Assembly (NCBI RefSeq): GCF_900091575.1
Contig: NZ_FMCR01000004.1
Location: 434,001-498,000, forward strand
Direction: 5' to 3'
DNA length: 64,000 nucleotides
From: Micromonospora saelicesensis
GTDB taxonomy: Bacteria > Actinomycetota > Actinomycetes > Mycobacteriales > Micromonosporaceae
This document shows, in pieces, positions 62,312-64,000 of the stretch (the first letter of the stretch is position 1; every line of letters starts with the position of its first letter). Position numbers and translations under genes: made by a program. The notes beneath the pieces were generated by a model, which was not told where the DNA came from, searched no databases, and worked only from the letters and a program-made list of their open reading frames with translations.

Positions 62312-63282
62312 GCGGCCACCTCCCGACCGCTGTCGGCCAGCACGCCGAGCAGCGACTGTGCGTCCACCGGCCGTAGCCGGCCGGCGGCGATCGCCCGGTC
62401 GGCGGTCCGCCGGGCCAACGCCAGGTACGCGGGGACGGACTCCGGTGCGGTGGCCGCCAACCGGGCCAGGTGCCGCTGCACGGTGCCCGCGTCGCCGCGG
62501 GAGACCGGGCCGGTCAACGCGTCGTCGCCGAGCCGCAGCGCGTTCTCCAGGGCGGCCCGCAGCAGCGGGGCGAGCACCTTCTCCGGCCGGGACACCCCGG
62601 CGTCCCGCAACCGGTCGGTCGCCTCGTTGACCAGGGTCACCAGGTGGTTCGCGCCGTGGGCCAGTGCGGCGTGGTAGAGCGGGCGGTCCGACTCGGCCAC
62701 CCACTCGGGCACGCCACCGAGGTCGGCGACCAGCCGGGCAGCCAGCGGGCGCAACTCCGCCGGGGCGGTCACCCCGTACGAGATGCCATCCAGCCGGGCC
62801 AGGTCGTCCGGCGTACCGGTGAAGGTCATCGCGGGGTGCAGTGCGAGCGGCCGGGCGCCGGCCGCGACGGCGGGCGCCAGCACGGCCAGGCCGTGGGCTC
62901 CCGAGGTGTGCGCGACGATCTGGCCCGGATGCAGCGCGCCCCGCTCGGCGAGGTCAGTCACCACACCGGCCAGCCTGTCGTCCGGTACCGCGATCAGCAG
63001 CAGGTCGGCGGCGGCGTGGGCCACGGCGGCGACCGGGCGGCGGTGCACCTCGGGCAACAGCAGGGCGAGGCGGGCGCGGCTGGCTCCGGAGCTGCCGGAG
63101 ACGGCGACCACCCGGTGCCCGGCGGCGGCGAGCGCGGCGCCCAGCACGGCGCCGACCCGACCGGCGCCAACGACACCGACGGTGAGCAGACGGGAGGTGG
63201 CGCGGGCGCCGGGAACGGCGCTATCCCACGAGGCGGCGGGCCCGGATGGGCCGGCCGGACGCGGGCGCAACGGTGCGCTCAT
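62308..63282 (-). CDS. Rossmann-fold DUF2520-type protein (Rv3603c-like)
   Basis: A 324-residue protein: NAD(P)-binding motif LTVGVVGAGRVGAVLGAALAAAG after a ~30-residue Pro-rich start, LLLIAVPDDRLAGVVTDLA, VAHTSGAHGLAVLAPA, PLALHPAMTFTG, then the C-terminal helical DUF2520 part (LYHAALAHGANHLVTLVNEA). It resembles ketopantoate or pyrroline-carboxylate reductase-like enzymes. Coupling to panC suggests a role in pantothenate synthesis, for example ketopantoate reduction, but this is inference. ATG 63282 is likely. Confidence 0.88.
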   Translation of the reverse strand: MSAPLRPRPAGPSGPAASWDSAVPGARATSRLLTVGVVGAGRVGAVLGAALAAAGHRVVAVSGSSGASRARLALLLPEVHRRPVAAVAHAAADLLLIAVPDDRLAGVVTDLAERGALHPGQIVAHTSGAHGLAVLAPAVAAGARPLALHPAMTFTGTPDDLARLDGISYGVTAPAELRPLAARLVADLGGVPEWVAESDRPLYHAALAHGANHLVTLVNEATDRLRDAGVSRPEKVLAPLLRAALENALRLGDDALTGPVSRGDAGTVQRHLARLAATAPESVPAYLALARRTADRAIAAGRLRPVDAQSLLGVLADSGREVAA

Positions 63283-63409
63283 GACGACGATCCAGTCCTC
63301 GAGAAGGGGTACCGGTCGATCGCAAGTATGCGCCCGGCCTACCGAACCCGGACAAGCATGTGTGAAAACCTTCACCACCGACGAGACGGCGCGTCCGAGT
63401 CGCCTGCGA

Positions 63410-63979
63410 TCAGGGCGTTTGGGCCGACGTGATGGCGCGCAGCTCGGCGGCCACCTCCGCGATCAGGTCGCTGAGCGGGGCGTCGCTGTCGGGCGCGACC
63501 CAGCGGGCGTACGCGACCCGGAAGACCGTGGCACCCGACTCGGTGGCCAGGGTGGCCGTGGTTTCGTCGAGGCCCCTGGCCCGCAGGGCGGCGGTGACCG
63601 CAGCCGCCAGTGAGCCGGTCTTGCGCAGTTCGCGCTCCTGTAGTTCCGGGCTGCTCTCGATGATGGACTGCCGCGCCCGGACCAGTTCGAGACGGTCCGC
63701 GAAGAGCTCCTCCGCCACCCGGCGGAAGGCGGCGACGACCGCCTCGAAGGGCCCGGCGTCGGATTCGGTCACCGCCCGGACCAGGACCTCCTCCACGCGC
63801 CCGCTGCCGCTGAAGAGCGCCTCACGCTTGTCCCCGAAGAGGCGGTAGAAGGTGCGTTTGTCGAGGCCGGCACGGGCGGCGATGTCGGCGACGGTGGTCT
63901 GTTCGAAGCCGCGCTCGCGGAACAACTCGAAGGCGGCCGCCTCCAGGCGGCCGCGCGCGTCCGGTTGCCAGCGGGCCAT
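63410..63979 (-). CDS. TetR-family transcriptional regulator
   Basis: A 189-residue regulator: HTH in LFRERGFEQTTVADIAARAG and LDKRTFYRLFGDKREALF, then a helical ligand domain with the segment FRRVAEELFADRLELVRARQ and a C-terminal region typical of TetR_C. ATG 63979 begins MARWQPDARGRLE. No divergent partner is visible before the window edge, and it is upstream of the DUF2520-panC-panD run. Confidence 0.9.
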   Translation of the reverse strand: MARWQPDARGRLEAAAFELFRERGFEQTTVADIAARAGLDKRTFYRLFGDKREALFSGSGRVEEVLVRAVTESDAGPFEAVVAAFRRVAEELFADRLELVRARQSIIESSPELQERELRKTGSLAAAVTAALRARGLDETTATLATESGATVFRVAYARWVAPDSDAPLSDLIAEVAAELRAITSAQTP

Positions 63980-64000
63980 GCGGCGATGGTATCCGACGTC

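Overview
The window reads as a chromosomal segment from a high-GC Gram-positive actinomycete, most likely Micromonosporaceae (Micromonospora, Salinispora or Actinoplanes type). This rests on very GC-rich codon use with many GTG starts, and on typical actinobacterial genes: Lsr2, CarD, a DUF397 protein, AfsR-like regulators, PanD with a Gly-Ser cleavage site, and a type III PKS/UbiA cluster. No tRNA, rRNA, CRISPR array, prophage or complete transposon was recognised. Genus is inference; no database search was possible.

Layout. 0-3.4 kb: tail of an unidentified gene, a small membrane protein, then rlmB and cysS on the minus strand. 3.4-11.5 kb: accessory genes, namely an IclR-like regulator, a DUF559/AbiEi-type gene bracketed by two 75-bp palindromic repeats, a secreted subtilase, a HAD phosphatase, an EamA transporter, a CGNR zinc-finger protein, a GNAT enzyme and a small CxxC protein. 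11.5-18 kb: class II fumarase, a 992-residue AfsR-type regulator and class I fumarase. 18-24.3 kb: a PQQ-like propeller protein, then an Lrp regulator divergent from hppD, two RDD membrane proteins and a PLP aminotransferase. 24.3-31.5 kb: a surface and secreted-protein region with an aerolysin-like candidate, a small AfsR-like regulator, a WxL-like/DUF916-like pair, an LPxTG protein, a second propeller protein, an SRPBCC protein and an orphan DUF397 protein. 31.6-35 kb: fahA, an uncharacterised coupled gene and divergent hmgA. 35-39.5 kb: TPR protein, ispF, ispD, carD and two membrane proteins. 39.6-43.6 kb: small type III PKS cluster. 43.7-63.4 kb: a housekeeping block whose content resembles the Mycobacterium tuberculosis Rv3584-Rv3603c neighbourhood: lpqE-like, radA, disA, def, ACT protein, mutY, clpC, lsr2, lysS, coaX, nadC, nadB, panD, panC and a DUF2520-type protein. 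A TetR regulator closes the window.

How genes work together. Tyrosine catabolism is present in two pieces: aminotransferase plus hppD (20-24 kb) and hmgA plus fahA (31-35 kb), ending in fumarate, which either fumarase could use; no recognisable maleylacetoacetate isomerase is present. The coaX-nadC-nadB-panD-panC block supplies NAD and CoA precursors, with several translationally coupled starts. The carD-ispD-ispF and cysS-rlmB groups, adjacent in M. tuberculosis, are separated here by about 33 kb of the accessory material above.

The most interesting items are the WxL-like surface locus, including a DUF916-like gene with no ordinary start codon before its signal peptide; the aerolysin-like secreted protein beside an AfsR-like regulator; three families of 74-78-bp palindromic elements; a conserved-looking unknown gene coupled to fahA; and a DnaA-box cluster between clpC and lsr2.
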